A stretch of DNA of 64,000 nt. Source: Pelecanus crispus (Eukaryota; Chordata; Aves; Pelecaniformes; Pelecanidae). Below the pieces are notes generated by a model that saw only the letters and a program-made list of their open reading frames with translations, was not told the DNA's origin and ran no database searches. Below are positions 14,301 through 26,300 of the stretch, one piece after another. The DNA lies in the NCBI RefSeq assembly GCF_030463565.1, contig NC_134648.1:12007806-12071805 (forward strand). Reading direction: 5' to 3'. The translations under genes and the position numbers were made by a program. Positions within the stretch are counted from its first letter, which is position 1. Each line of letters starts with the position of its first letter.

Positions 14301-17300
14301 GTCCATGCCAGCCCAAGCCCTGAAAGGGAATCTGAAAAGAAACAAGAGGGAGGCTGTAACTGCAATCAGCACCAAGGGTTTGCCTGTTTCTTAGTTTTCA
14401 TGTCAACTTTGGAATATCTCCAGTAAAGAACTGGATGCCACACTGGTGAAAATTAGTTAGTTAGGGGAGTAGTGCAGGTGTGCTACACTAATGTTATGGC
14501 TTCTAGTTTAATGGCATGCTTTTTGTGTCTAACCACAGGCTCCAAATGGAGCAGCCAAGAGGAAGGAAGGAGAGCTTATTCAACACAAGCACATACAGGA
14601 ATGACAGACCAGTCCATGGAAAGTTCTCTGTGCAGGAGCTGGCAAAAAAATATAGAGTGGTAATTGCTAAAAAAAAATCAGAACAGATTAAGTAACATAG
14701 CTGCAAAAATAGATAACTTACGGTGAAATCCTTTTCCTTCAAAAGCTGACACAGATGCATGTGCGTGCAGCAAATATATACAAATCCATCCACTTGTGTG
14801 AATTATGCTGGAAAGAAACATATGCATGTTAAAAAGTAATGGAAAACCCATGCTTTGCATAGTGTATAATTTTACTGAGATACATTAAAACCTTGCAACA
14901 GACAGCTTATTAACCAATATTTTGCCTGAAACCATGGCAACACTGTAGCCTTCTGGGAGATGAGACACAAGATGTGTCTGTCCCTTGCCACATCTGTGTC
15001 ACATATATATCATAGAAGGGATGAGGGATATAGCACGATCAGAAATTGTGCTTTGCTTTTGCAGAACTTGACAGATCAATAACATTGTGAAAGTATTTGC
15101 CTGACTGGAGGCTTGGGAGCAGTCAGTCAGAGAGATAAGAAAGGATGCAGTCTTGTCAAAGATAGAAGCTGAAGTATAAATGCTTTATTCCAGCTAAGTA
15201 ACAGTGACATTTTCCTAGTCAGCTCCTGGACACAGGGCTGCCTGCCTTAGGTTGTGTAAGTCTAGAAAAAAAGTGAAAACTCAACTGGCAAATCAAAAGG
15301 CAGTCGCCCTGAAATATGAAAGGATATAAAAATCACTATTGTAAACCAGAGTAAGATTCTTTGCATGCTCAAAGAGTGGACTCTTTGTTCTGATAAGGAG
15401 AAAACTGAAACTTCTTCCTGGGGCATTTGCTTTATTGTTTTACTTCAATAAGTACCTACAGCAAGATGTGTTTTTGTGACACAGATAAAATAGAATTATC
15501 AGGTAATATGGTCCAGTTTAAAGGTTACCAAAACCCAAATAAATCAAACCTCTTTTTATTTCCTTCCAGAATTTTGTTCCAGACTAGAGATGTTAGCAAA
15601 AAAAGTTCTCGACACAGAATAGAATTAACCCAAGTTCCTACAGGGCTGTGCCCTCAGTGTTTGTTACTGCACTGTGGGAATTGTTTTCTGCCATTGCTAC
15701 CTTACAGGTCAGTCAGCTTATAGGGATCTGGGGAGCTGTCACCCCTCTCTGCAGATGCCAGACTCCTTGTTGTCCCAGGACAGGCTCCACACAGTCATTA
15801 GTCTACACTGCAACTGGAAGGGCAATTAAAACCTGAAGCATTCACTGTAGCTAGCAAAAAAATCATTGTAGTAAATGCAAATGTTCAAGGTAAGTGTAGG
15901 AAACTGTTCTATCACCAGATGAAGCTGCATTAAAACAGAAATCACCTTTTAATATGCTGGAGTATAATGGTGAAGAGGTTCTGTAATATATTGTTCTGTA
16001 ATATATTCTCTTTCAGCATCCCTCAGTGCCACTGACAGGTGCCATTAGGAGCCACTGTTCACAGCAGGAACATCCAACATAGCGCACATATGAAATGGCA
16101 CACCGAAAGAAGTAGAGATGTAAAGAGAACAAAGCAGTTACGTTAATTCATTATTTCTCTTAAGACACATAAAGACTGCTTGGTAATTTACTAATGTTAT
16201 ATTCATTTTATTGAAGGAGTGATCATTCATGCTTTAAATACATTAAAAACTATTAACGTGCTCTCAGCATATATATACGCACAAGCACAGATACATGCAT
16301 ACATACATATATGTATATCTACTCCTTCACCCCAAGAATTACAGCTCTATATTCCCTGTTGTCCAGCAATCCTTGCAAGGTAAGAATAAAGTTATGTAAA
16401 AGTTTTTAAATAATCCTGCATGTTCTTTGTTTTTCAGTCAGGAGCGGAAATCTGTTAAATTAATAATCACAGTGGGTAGCATATTGAATCAGTTGAAAAA
16501 TACAGCCTACAGATTGATTAGCTGAAAAAATTACAGTAAATACCTTAAAATACATGCAAACTTTGGAAGTGAATGTCATTTCCATTATGAAGTGGTATTA
16601 GAACTAAAGAGAAAGATATTACCTAATCAAAACAGAAGCAGGAATACATTTTGTTAAAATAAAAGTTACTAAAATTGAAATACAGCAGGAAAATATGTCT
16701 TCAAAGTCTGATCTCAAATCCCCAGGGAGCAGGAAGGAGGGAAACTGCAAGCTGATTTTTAGGCAAGTCTGAAACAGAAGGCCAGCTCTGGACCTGCTGA
16801 CTAAAGTCAGCAGAGATCTTCCCTGGGTGCATCCGTAACATGATGCCGAGGGAATAAAAGCAGAGACTTGCACAGGGGTATTAGGGTGAGCACAACAAAG
16901 AAAGCTTTGAAAGAAGATGATGGTCTGTCCCTTACCCAGCCTGGCTCCTAGGTGCTAGGCAGTCTGTTTGACCACAGGGAGAAGGGTGTGACCCACAAGA
17001 ATCCAGAAATCATGTGAAATCTGGCCTCTACCAGATTACATGGCGTTGCCCTAAAAAAGCTTTCAACTACACTGTTAGTATAAAGGTTGTCTCCTAACCC
17101 CAAAGGATAAGGATACAACCTGTAGCCTATTTGCAGAAAGACATTCAAAGGTCCTGAAATAAAAAGTATGCTCTTGGAAGACTAACACACTTCCAAAAGC
17201 CAGAGAAGTCACATTATTCAAAAACAGGAGGGCTCCGTAGGTGAAAAGAATGTGATTTGATTGGCTCAGTAAATGATTCGCTCATCCTGGGCAAACCCAC

Positions 17301-19030
17301 GATGCAGATGAGTCCTTCCTTGCACTGTCTCTGTGTAGTTGTCTCACATCCGCTGTGCACCCATTATCGCATCTCATTAGAGCATGATCTAGAAAGTTAC
17401 CACGACTTGTTTCGCTGCAGGCTGACAATCAAGTTGATTCATTAGTTTATTTTAAAGTAAGACTGATAGTTGTATGTCTGTGTTTGAGTCAGTCATTGAT
17501 TGCCTGGCTCTGTCAGACACATCATTAATGTTCCCTCAGTTCCTCCAGATTCCGTCTTTGTTACTTTGCGCAAATGGTAATTTCTTTTATCCATTCGTTC
17601 ATTTGGGGCAAATTATGGGTGTTTCTTCCTCTCTCATGTAAGACCATATTAAAGTGTCCATTGTTAAATGTTTTGAGAAGTTCCTGATGTATTTTAATTG
17701 AAATCAGTATATTCTCTTCTTTCAATAATTGCTCTCTTTCCACAACTTGCACTTTTAATTCCAGTTGTCCCGTACGGCTAATGAACATGTCGCTTTTCTG
17801 CAGGCATTGTGATTTTATTGTTTTTTCTTTGTTTAAAGCTTAGTCACATCATCCATCTTTTTGAATTCTTTCTGACAGCCTGTTTCTAAATGATAAATTT
17901 CATGCTACAATGTAAACTTCCAGTATTCTTCCTTTTCCTGTCTTTGCACAGTGTAAGATCTGCAACAGGAATATATCTTCAGGGCTTGCAGCTTCCTGGC
18001 AAGTCATATTTTTGTAGCTTTCAGAGTAAGTGCAAAAGCTAAATGCTTGTCAGTAATGCTTTTTAACAGTCGGTGATCCTCCTCAACTGTTGCTGTTGTA
18101 ATCTACTGATAACATTTATGGCACCTGGCAACAATGGCAAATCACTGCTCCTCCATTCGAACGGCTTTGGCGTCACCACTCTGCCACGCTGTCCAGCTGC
18201 AGTGTTGCACCATTCGCTGTTCATAAAGCACCTCCTTTTACTGCTTATTTGTCGTTTCTGATGATCACTTTTAACAGCGTTTTATGGACAATTACAACCT
18301 TCATGTTCTGGGAGGTCTTGTCCCAGTCACTTGCATGGTACCACTTGCTGTTTATTTTCACAGTTCTTGTAGCAATGTAGCAATTCTTGTTGCCGTTGCT
18401 GTCTGTATGCCACTCTTCTAGCACTTTTTACCTCTCCTTTGGGTCATTGTGATGTTAATGCCACCTAGATTGTATTTTGTATGGGGCTGATGGCTCCTGT
18501 TCCTAAAATGTGACCACAGAAATTTATTTGCACTCCGCAGCACAGTACCACTCTGGCCCACTCGCACATTAAGTACTTGAAAATAACTTGCAAAACAAAG
18601 TACTTGCTGCAATTTTCATAGTATGGTCATTGCCTCTGCTCCCAGATCCATTCTGATTCTTAAATAACATAGGGTTCAGACCTCCATCAAAAGTAGAATC
18701 CTCCCTTGTGTTGAAGTACACAGAAGTATTTGAGTTTTTTTAAATCAAGATGCTTATTAAAACCTTTCCATGTAGATGACCCAATCCCAGTTCTGTTACT
18801 TGAGTAGGTTTATGTTTGATTATCTAAACAATAAAAATTTAGTTTCAAAATCTGCAAGAGATATCACAGTCCATTACTTTAAACTTTAAAATATCCTAAA
18901 TTTAAAAGAAAAATGTTTAAAAGTATTTTTGTGTGCATAGTAATTTTGTATTAGAGCTAATTAATCCTAACAGCCCCAATAGACTGCAGACAATGCAAAT
19001 TTACAGAGGAATATGCAGTAATATTTTTTT
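11373..19030. other. Intergenic sequence, no gene supported
   Basis: Mostly AT-rich unique DNA. One stretch (about 17240-18660) is less AT-rich and has scattered CpG; on the minus strand it contains a 75-codon hydrophilic, Glu/Lys-rich open frame (17561-17788). I could not assign it. A TA/CA-rich tract lies at 16269-16318. Confidence 0.6.
12571..12588. repeat. Poly(T) run
   Basis: 18 uninterrupted T residues in intergenic sequence. It could be the A-tail of a minus-strand retrosequence, but no flanking retrosequence is recognisable. Confidence 0.9.
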
Positions 19031-19035
19031 CAAAT

Positions 19036-20175
19036 TGTGGTGGTTTGACCCTGGTTGGATGCCAAGTGTCCACCAAAGCCGCTCTGTCACTGCCCTTCTC
19101 AACTGGACAGGGGAGAGAAACTATAATGAAAATGTTTGTGGGTCGAGATAAGGGCAGGGAAATCACTCAGCAATTACCATCATGGGCAAACAGACTCAAC
19201 TTAGGGAAAATCAATTTATTGCCAATCAAAACTGAGTAGCGTAATGAGAAATAAAACCAAATCTTAAAACACCTTCCCCCCACCCCTCCCTTCTTTCCGG
19301 GCTCAGATTCACTCCTGAATTTCTCTACCTCCTGCCCCCAAGCAGCGCAGGGGGATGTGGAATGGGGGTTGGGGTCAGCTCATCACGCGTTGCCTCTGCT
19401 GCTCCTTCCTCCTCAGGGCAGGACTCCTCACCCTCTGCCCCTGCTCCAGCGTGGGGTCCCTCCCACGGCAGACAGTCCTCCAGGCACTGCTCCAGCGTGG
19501 CTCCTTCCCACGGGCTGCAGCTCTTCCCCAACTGCTCCAGCGTGGGTCCCCTCCACGGGGTGCAGCCCTTCAGGAGCAGCCTGCTCCAGCGTGGGTCCCC
19601 CGCGGGGTCACAGCTCCTGCCAGCAAACCTGCTCCAGCCTGGGCTCCTCTCTCCATGGGTCCACAGGCCCTGCCAGGAGCCTGCTCCAGCGCGGGCTTCC
19701 CCCGGGCTCCCAGCCTCCTTGGGGCACATCCCCCTGCTCCGGCGTGGGCTCCTCCCCGGGGGCAGGGGGATCTCTGCTCCCCCGGGGGCCTGCATGGCTG
19801 CAGGGGCACAGCTGCCTCAGCAGGGGCTGCACCAGGGGCTGCAGGGGAATCTCTGCTCCGTGCCTGGAGCCCCTCCTGCCCTCCTCCTGCACTCACCTGG
19901 GCAGCTGCAGAGCCCTTCCTCTCACATATTCTCACTCCTCTCCCCAGCTGCAGTTTGTGTCCCAGTGTAGGTTTTTTTCCTCTTTCTTAAATATGTTATC
20001 ACAGAGGCACTACCACTATCACTGATGGGCTTGGCCTTGGCCAGAAAGTGGGTCCGTCTTGGAGCCAGCTGGCATTGGCTCTATGGGACATGGGGGAAGC
20101 TTCTAGCAGCTTCTCACAGAAGCCACCCCTGTACACCCCCTGGCTATCAAAACCTTGCCACGCAAACCCAATAAA
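19036..20175 (-). mobile_element. Solo LTR of an avian endogenous retrovirus, 1.14 kb, with internal minisatellite
   Basis: Starts TGTGGTGGTTTGACC and is flanked on both sides by CAAAT (19031-19035 and 20176-20180), a 5-bp target-site duplication. It lies in minus orientation: read that way it begins near TTTATTGGGTTTGCGTGGC, has a TATA-like ACATATTTAAGAAAG (around 19990), then a GC-rich tandem-repeat block, and ends GGTCAAACCACCACA. No retroviral coding sequence lies beside it, so it is a solo LTR. The first bases of the minus-strand 5' end have decayed from TGTG. Confidence 0.85.
19441..19780. repeat. Minisatellite inside LTR, about seven units of 45-53 bp
   Basis: The word CTGCTCC(A/G)GCGTGGG starts at 19441, 19487, 19532, 19581, 19629, 19681 and 19734, in units of 45, 46, 48, 49, 52 and 53 bp. 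The units have diverged in both length and sequence. Long open frames here on both strands reflect the GC-rich repeat and are not genes. Confidence 0.93.
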
Positions 20176-20497
20176 CAAATGATATTCCATGTGGATTATC
20201 AACTTTGCCCTTCATATTTCAATAGGAATTCAAGTAAGTGTCTTGCCAGAAGAATACTGGAAAAAAAAGCTAGAAACCAGCAGCTGAATACACATTCAAG
20301 GCAGCATGCTGTTTTGAGTTCTTTTATCTTATCTTATCTCCGAAAGTACATCTCAGAATATTTATGAGAGTGTTGTCAGCATGTGCAGTTATTTGTTGCT
20401 GTTTTTGCAAGGGTGTTGGAGCCAGTAATGCCAGCACTGATGCCTTCTCCCAAAAGCCACTTTTTAGTGGAATCTCACTCTGATGTCTCCCATGCTT

Positions 20498-20509
20498 GGG
20501 GGGGGGGGG
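20498..20509. repeat. Poly(G) run
   Basis: A homopolymer of about 12 G, liable to assembly length error. Confidence 0.9.
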
Positions 20510-21647
20510 CAGCAAGTGAAATTCTGCAGGAGGGAGGCAGATCTCTCCAGGGCAGCAGGCAAGTGGAGGGTGCAGTAGGAGATGCAGGGAGGGACACAGG
20601 GAGTGTGTCTCCCAAATCTAAATGGTCTGTGAGGGGGCTACCAGGGCCCACCATCTTTTCCTTTCTCTATGCCCTTCCTGTGTCCTCAAATGTGAGAACT
20701 TTCAGTCACTGGTGGTCATTTCTCATCAGAAAAGGAAAACTGCAAGAGAAATTGAGTGAACTGGTTTCCACAGAGGAATCCTTGTTCTGTTGGCTTCAAC
20801 AACAACCTTGAAAAGCAGATGATGTGGGAAAATGGCGTGCTAAAGTAAAAAAACCGTACCTATGAATAAAATGGATCATATAGTGATTCACAAACTCAGG
20901 TAAGGCAAGATGGAGGGACCACCTATTTTTTCTCAATGAAATACATTTCTTTGTTCTGAATCATTCAATGGCTTTTTCTTGTATACTTTGACAACAACCA
21001 TATGCAAGTTAAATATCAGTGTATCAATGACTTTGTACTTGCACTAGCAACTTGGAAGATACACAGTCAGCTGAAAATACTGGCTAGTCTTAGTTTGAGC
21101 AAATGCATTAGAGCATCTTTAATTTTTTTAAAAGTCAGATCTTTCCAAATGAAGGAGGCTTTTTGAAGCCTCCGGGAAGCAGCCAGCTGAGAATCACTAA
21201 CCTTTATTATGGGATTTCTGTTCTCTTCTATTTAATACACAAACTTATTCACCATAACAACGACTAAAAACTGTGTGGCACAAAAAAGTAAAAAAAAAAA
21301 AGGCAGCAATACCCATCCTTGAAGGAATACTAATTCAAGGAAACTTCAGTTCCATAATGGAAAGATGTACAAAATACCATAATTCAGAATGGCAGGCAAT
21401 TTTAAAACTGGAAATATTGGAGCTGTTCCTCTTACATGGATATAAATAATGATAAATCTGCTAAAATCTGTGAAAGTAACGTACAATGCCCAATTTTAGC
21501 TTAAATTCTGTTCTGTCTTTTGTGAAATAAATAAATCATAATGCCCTGTGATGTTAGATACACAGGCACAGGGAAAATACATTCATAAGATATATTTAGA
21601 ATAGGAAATAGAAAATCAGAATATAGGAATGACTGAATTTCATTTTT

Positions 21648-21713
21648 CATAGAGTCATAGAATCGTTTAGGTTGGAAAAGACCTTTAAGATCATCCAGTC
21701 CAACCATTAACCT
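21648..21713 (-). mobile_element. CR1 3' tail fragment
   Basis: 66 bp matching the extreme 3' end of the two larger CR1 copies in this window (GTTGGAAAAGACCTTTAAG, ATCCAGTCCAACCATTAAC), ending abruptly: a severely 5'-truncated insertion. Confidence 0.88.
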
Positions 21714-23057
21714 TTATTTGACAATGACAATGACATAAATTTTGACTACATAGTAAACTAGAAAAAATTGAATAATTATGCTCACTTGTAATGTACTATT
21801 TAGAGAGAGTGGAAATCTGGTAGAGAAAGGCAATATACATTACAGAAGACAAATTACCTTGTCAGGTCTTAATCAATTATACCTGATGTTTTTGATGATA
21901 TTTTAATACATAGTTTTGTATTTCTCCTGACTTCATAAATGTTGAAGATATGTGGCTAAACACCATCTGGCATAACATTGACATAGCTTCACTAAATCTG
22001 CAAGAGGGAAGATTGGATTGCTTGTATGATTAGGCAAGTCCTTAGACAACCTACTGGCTAGTGAGTCATCTATGAAATTGTTGCTGCCAAGCTGTGAACT
22101 TCATGTGTGTTTTGTCATTGCTTACTCGCTTATCATTTTGAGAAAGGCTTGAGGAATAAATGGTTGTGTGACCTTTGGGGGGTTTCTTGAATGCCTAGAG
22201 TCTGCAAAGATCTAAGTGGATGGCTGATACATGATCTATAATGTTTTCCTAACACAACTATTATCTTTGGGGTTTTTGGTAGCAGCAAGTGCATTTATAG
22301 CAAAAAAGAGGAGAAAACTGGCCAACATATGACACACATACTTGGCTAAGGGATGAAAAAATTTTTATCCTCATACACAGCCAAAGCACTATTACACATT
22401 AGATACCCTATGTTTTGTTAAAAAAAGAGGCAAGCAAGCAATTTTTTCTTCAAATTAAATGTCTCTTTTTGTGTATTACATGTATAAGTTCTCCATTTCT
22501 CACTGTGCATTTTGTTTTTTCTTCTCCTATGTCCTTTATTCCATGCAAGCACATTTTCTACTTTCATTCTCCTTTAAACTAGCTTCAGGTTTCCCTTCCC
22601 GCAGTCATTTGCTTTTCTGAACTAGCTTTTTTATTTCCCTGCTAAAGCTTCGCTGTTTTGTCCATGTGACTTTCTTTCATATAATCACTCCCAAGTACTT
22701 TTTCTCTGCACCTCTTCCTTCACACTGCTTCTCTCTTCTTGTGTCCCAAGCCAGTCTTCTCACTATCACTTCAAAAAACCTCCCTACTGCTCTAGGGATA
22801 ATCTTTTCAATTCTCCTTGTATGAGTTCCTGTCTACCTTACTTCAACCCATTTCATCTCTTACTATATTTGGTTCCTTCTCTTGCAGGCATCTTCTTTAT
22901 GAGTTACTCTTGGCCCGATTTGACAGCAGCTCTTTGCCCATTTCTTGATTCTTTTCTCCCAGCTCTCATATATACGTTATGTTTGCCTACAGTACAATTT
23001 CAAGAGGCAGAATAGGGGAACTGGATCTAGGAGATGAGATCTGTACCAAGACTTAGG

Positions 23058-23166
23058 TCATAGAATCATAGAATCATTTAGGTTGGAACAGACCTTTAAG
23101 ATCATCCAGTCCAACCATTAACCTAACATTACCAAGTCCACCACTAAACCAATTTAGGGTAGAGTA
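23058..23166 (-). mobile_element. CR1 3' tail fragment
   Basis: About 109 bp beginning TCATAGAATCATAGAATC and continuing through the same 3' UTR words as the 10412 copy up to CCACTAAACCAATTTAGGGT, then lost. Severely 5'-truncated. Confidence 0.9.
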
Positions 23167-23223
23167 GCAATTTCATGTTTCCTGGCTTGGTGGCTGGATT
23201 ATTTATAATGAAAGTAAAAACTA

Positions 23224-23320
23224 GGAATCATTACGATTGGAAAGGACCTCTAAGATCATCAGTCCAATCATCAACCCAACACCATCATGCCCACTAAGCC
23301 ATGTCCCAGAGTGCCACATG
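23224..23320 (-). mobile_element. Second, more diverged CR1 tail of another subfamily
   Basis: Only about 58 bp after the previous fragment. It shows GATTGGAAAGGACCTCTAAG, then AACCCAACACCATCATGCCC and CATGTCCCAGAGTGCCACA, a different CR1 subfamily tail (ACCTCTAAG, not ACCTTTAAG). Octamers at its end have decayed. Confidence 0.8.
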
Positions 23321-26300
23321 ATAGTAAGTCATACCTAACTTCATGTTACAAAGTGCTGAAGCCAACAGGACTGGTCACCAAGTAATGCCATGGAACAGAG
23401 TGAAAAATTTGACTCTACCATGGCTTCTCTCTATACATATCACCTCTAAGCACTCTAACGACCTGCTTCCCTATGCTATCCAGGCAACATGGCTCAATGG
23501 TGGCCTGGAAGGTTCCCCTCTGATAATGAGAGAATGGCTTAATATTTGTTGATACCCAACACTCTTGCTTTTTGGAACTGGTATCAACAAAGCTATCAAC
23601 TATCTATCTATTACAAACTGAGTGGAAACATTGATTCATTTCATATGACTCACTAAAAACTTTCAACCATTACTTATTGATCTGAAATACACTCTAAAAA
23701 AGATCAGAAGATAGAGGTTCTGCATCTCACCCCCAGTTTTCTTAACCATGAAGTCTAAAAAACATGAAATACTGTGACAGTCCTCATGAGAGTGTTTGTA
23801 GCTATGGACTGTCAGCTGACAATTTTTCCCCTCCCCAACAAAAACATACGTGCACACTTCTGTAAAAAGAATTTATATTTTCATTTATGAGACAATATTG
23901 CACTTCCTGGATAGTTAAGAATAATTTGGCATGCAGAAGTTTTAAAGTGTAATTTGATTGTATCAGTGCACATGGACAATACATTTGAACAGCAAAAAGA
24001 TTTCCATCCACTGCCATGGACTTATGCATTACAAATAGAAATAAATACTTTCTTATAACTTTCAGAACCTTATTGCCACAGATCATTATTTTTAAATTAA
24101 GCCGGTGGCTTAGAGTGGCATTTAAATTGTCTAGGGCATGTGCTAGAATACAGCCTTTTGCCTAGGCACATAATTTGCACTTGTGATTGTAGAAAAGAGT
24201 CCTTAACGAGGCTTTGCAGTTTGTGTAAGTCAAAGCAAATTCAATATGCTGTATTTCCGTGGTCTGGAAAGCAGATACAGTTTAGAGGTTTCATCTGGTT
24301 TCTTGTTGTCACAGCTCTAATAACGTCTGGTAGGTGACTCACTGCTCCATCCATTCTGGTCATGAGTAACTGAGATGATACAAGCCACACACAAAATAAT
24401 AGGCATTGTTGATCAGTTAGGACTTCACCAGTTAAAACCTGGAGTACCTCAAAAGTAAAATACAGTCCACAAAGCAATAAAAATGAGATCAAAGCATGTT
24501 CATATTTCAAATGCATAGCTGCTATCTTGCTAAATAATGCCATTAAAACTGAACAATATGTGTATTTCCATAATTCTGGTTTTCCTGAGTAAAGTACAGC
24601 TGTCACGTGATGACTGTGTTGGAAAAGACTGGGAAGGATTTACTGTGTGCTGATAGGTTAATATGTCATAAGTCCTTAGCATATGATAATCTAACTTCTA
24701 AAAAATTTCACAATCATCCATGAGAAGGCCAAAAGAAGATAACAGAGCTCCACTCTAAACTCTGCAGCTGTGAAGATAAAACTGGTACAAGTCCACTTCT
24801 TCTTTAAGAAAATAAAATTAAGAAACCACAAATCTCTTATAAAGGCCCACAAGGTGTTCACCTACACTTGAAAGTTACTCTGGTTCTGACAAGGTGCAAA
24901 GTTAAATACCATAACTGTTCATAATCAAATCTATGTGTGATACTCTGCATTTTTTTAAACAAGGTCTTACTACTTTGTGATTTAACCAACTTACATAGCA
25001 ATTTAAATTAAACTAGAATGAGGTACAGTTATTCCCCCAAATTATTAAATTAGGAATTTTTCAGGACCCGTAAACTCTGTCTGTTGATATTCCTCTCACT
25101 ACAGTCAGTTTTCTCCTAAATATATATTAGCATTTCAGTGTCCTTAACACTTATTTACTTGAGCAAGACCTGATGAAATCTATGATTGTTAAATGATTCT
25201 GCTCTAATTGCTCTGAAATCTCTAATTCTTTTCTAAATCTTTCTTAAAGCTCCTAGATCTCAGATTGAGCTTAAAAAATTTATGTATGTTTAACATATAA
25301 AACTGGTCTGAAAGTTAAACGCTAAGCTGACCCAGTAAAATAACTGTGGTTTTTTATCCTTACAGTTACTCAGTCGTGACATTTACAAGTTTCCATACTG
25401 TAAAACCTCATGTGAGTAGAAAAACATTTTTACTACAACTCAAAGCCTTGTAATCCAAGCAATCTGATAAAGCAAATGACCAGTAAAAAGAGTAGACAGT
25501 CAATACTGTTATCACATCTTGACCTGTCCGGATAGCGTCTCTCTCATGGAAAACCCCTAACTGGTATTGTACTAATAAAGCAGTTGGTTTCACCGGGGAA
25601 TTAAACTTACTGCTGACATGCTATACAATATTTTTGAAGACTGTAGTATGGATAAATAAATGCCATAATCATTGCATTGCAATTCGGTTTGTCATTTGTT
25701 GTTACTCCACTTGGACAGTTAGCTGAGGTGAGTTTGATTTGCCCTTGGCTGCCGTCACCCGTGGCCTTTCAAGCTGCTGTTAGCGGGGACTCATTGGCAC
25801 AGCAGAGCATGCCGCAGGACGCCAGCTATGATCCTCCACTGACCACCCGTCACGGAACTGGCCAGCTTTCCTGTGAGCCTCGTATCAAAATCATCACGGG
25901 CCAAAAGCCACCAATGGGTGCTTTGGTGCAGGCGTCCTGCGTCCTTGGGGAGTAAGGGAAAGGAGCACTGCGGGGTGTAAGAGGGGTAAGGGGAAATGTC
26001 CCTGCAGGTGACAGGGTCAGCCCAGCAGCAGGGCAGGGCGATCCCTTGGCGGAGCCCTCCCGGCCCTATGGTGCAGCCTCTGCGGGGAAATTCACATGAG
26101 CAGCCGAGACACATACGGCTTAAAATGGTAGAAACGGCAAACTTCACTGGTGTTAATTCCCTCTCTTAACTCTGCTCTCGCTCTCATGCTCTCCTTCCCC
26201 CTTCAGCAGGGAATTTAGGCTTTCAGTTTCTGGAATTTTTGCCTGCTGGGATAGTTTTTGTCTTTGTTGTAGAGATCTTTGATGTTGTTTATACTTACAT

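Noticed and set aside
19325..20025. Several overlapping open frames of 120-220 codons at 19325-20025
   Set aside because: They lie in the GC-rich minisatellite of an LTR, in multiple frames on both strands, with low-complexity content.
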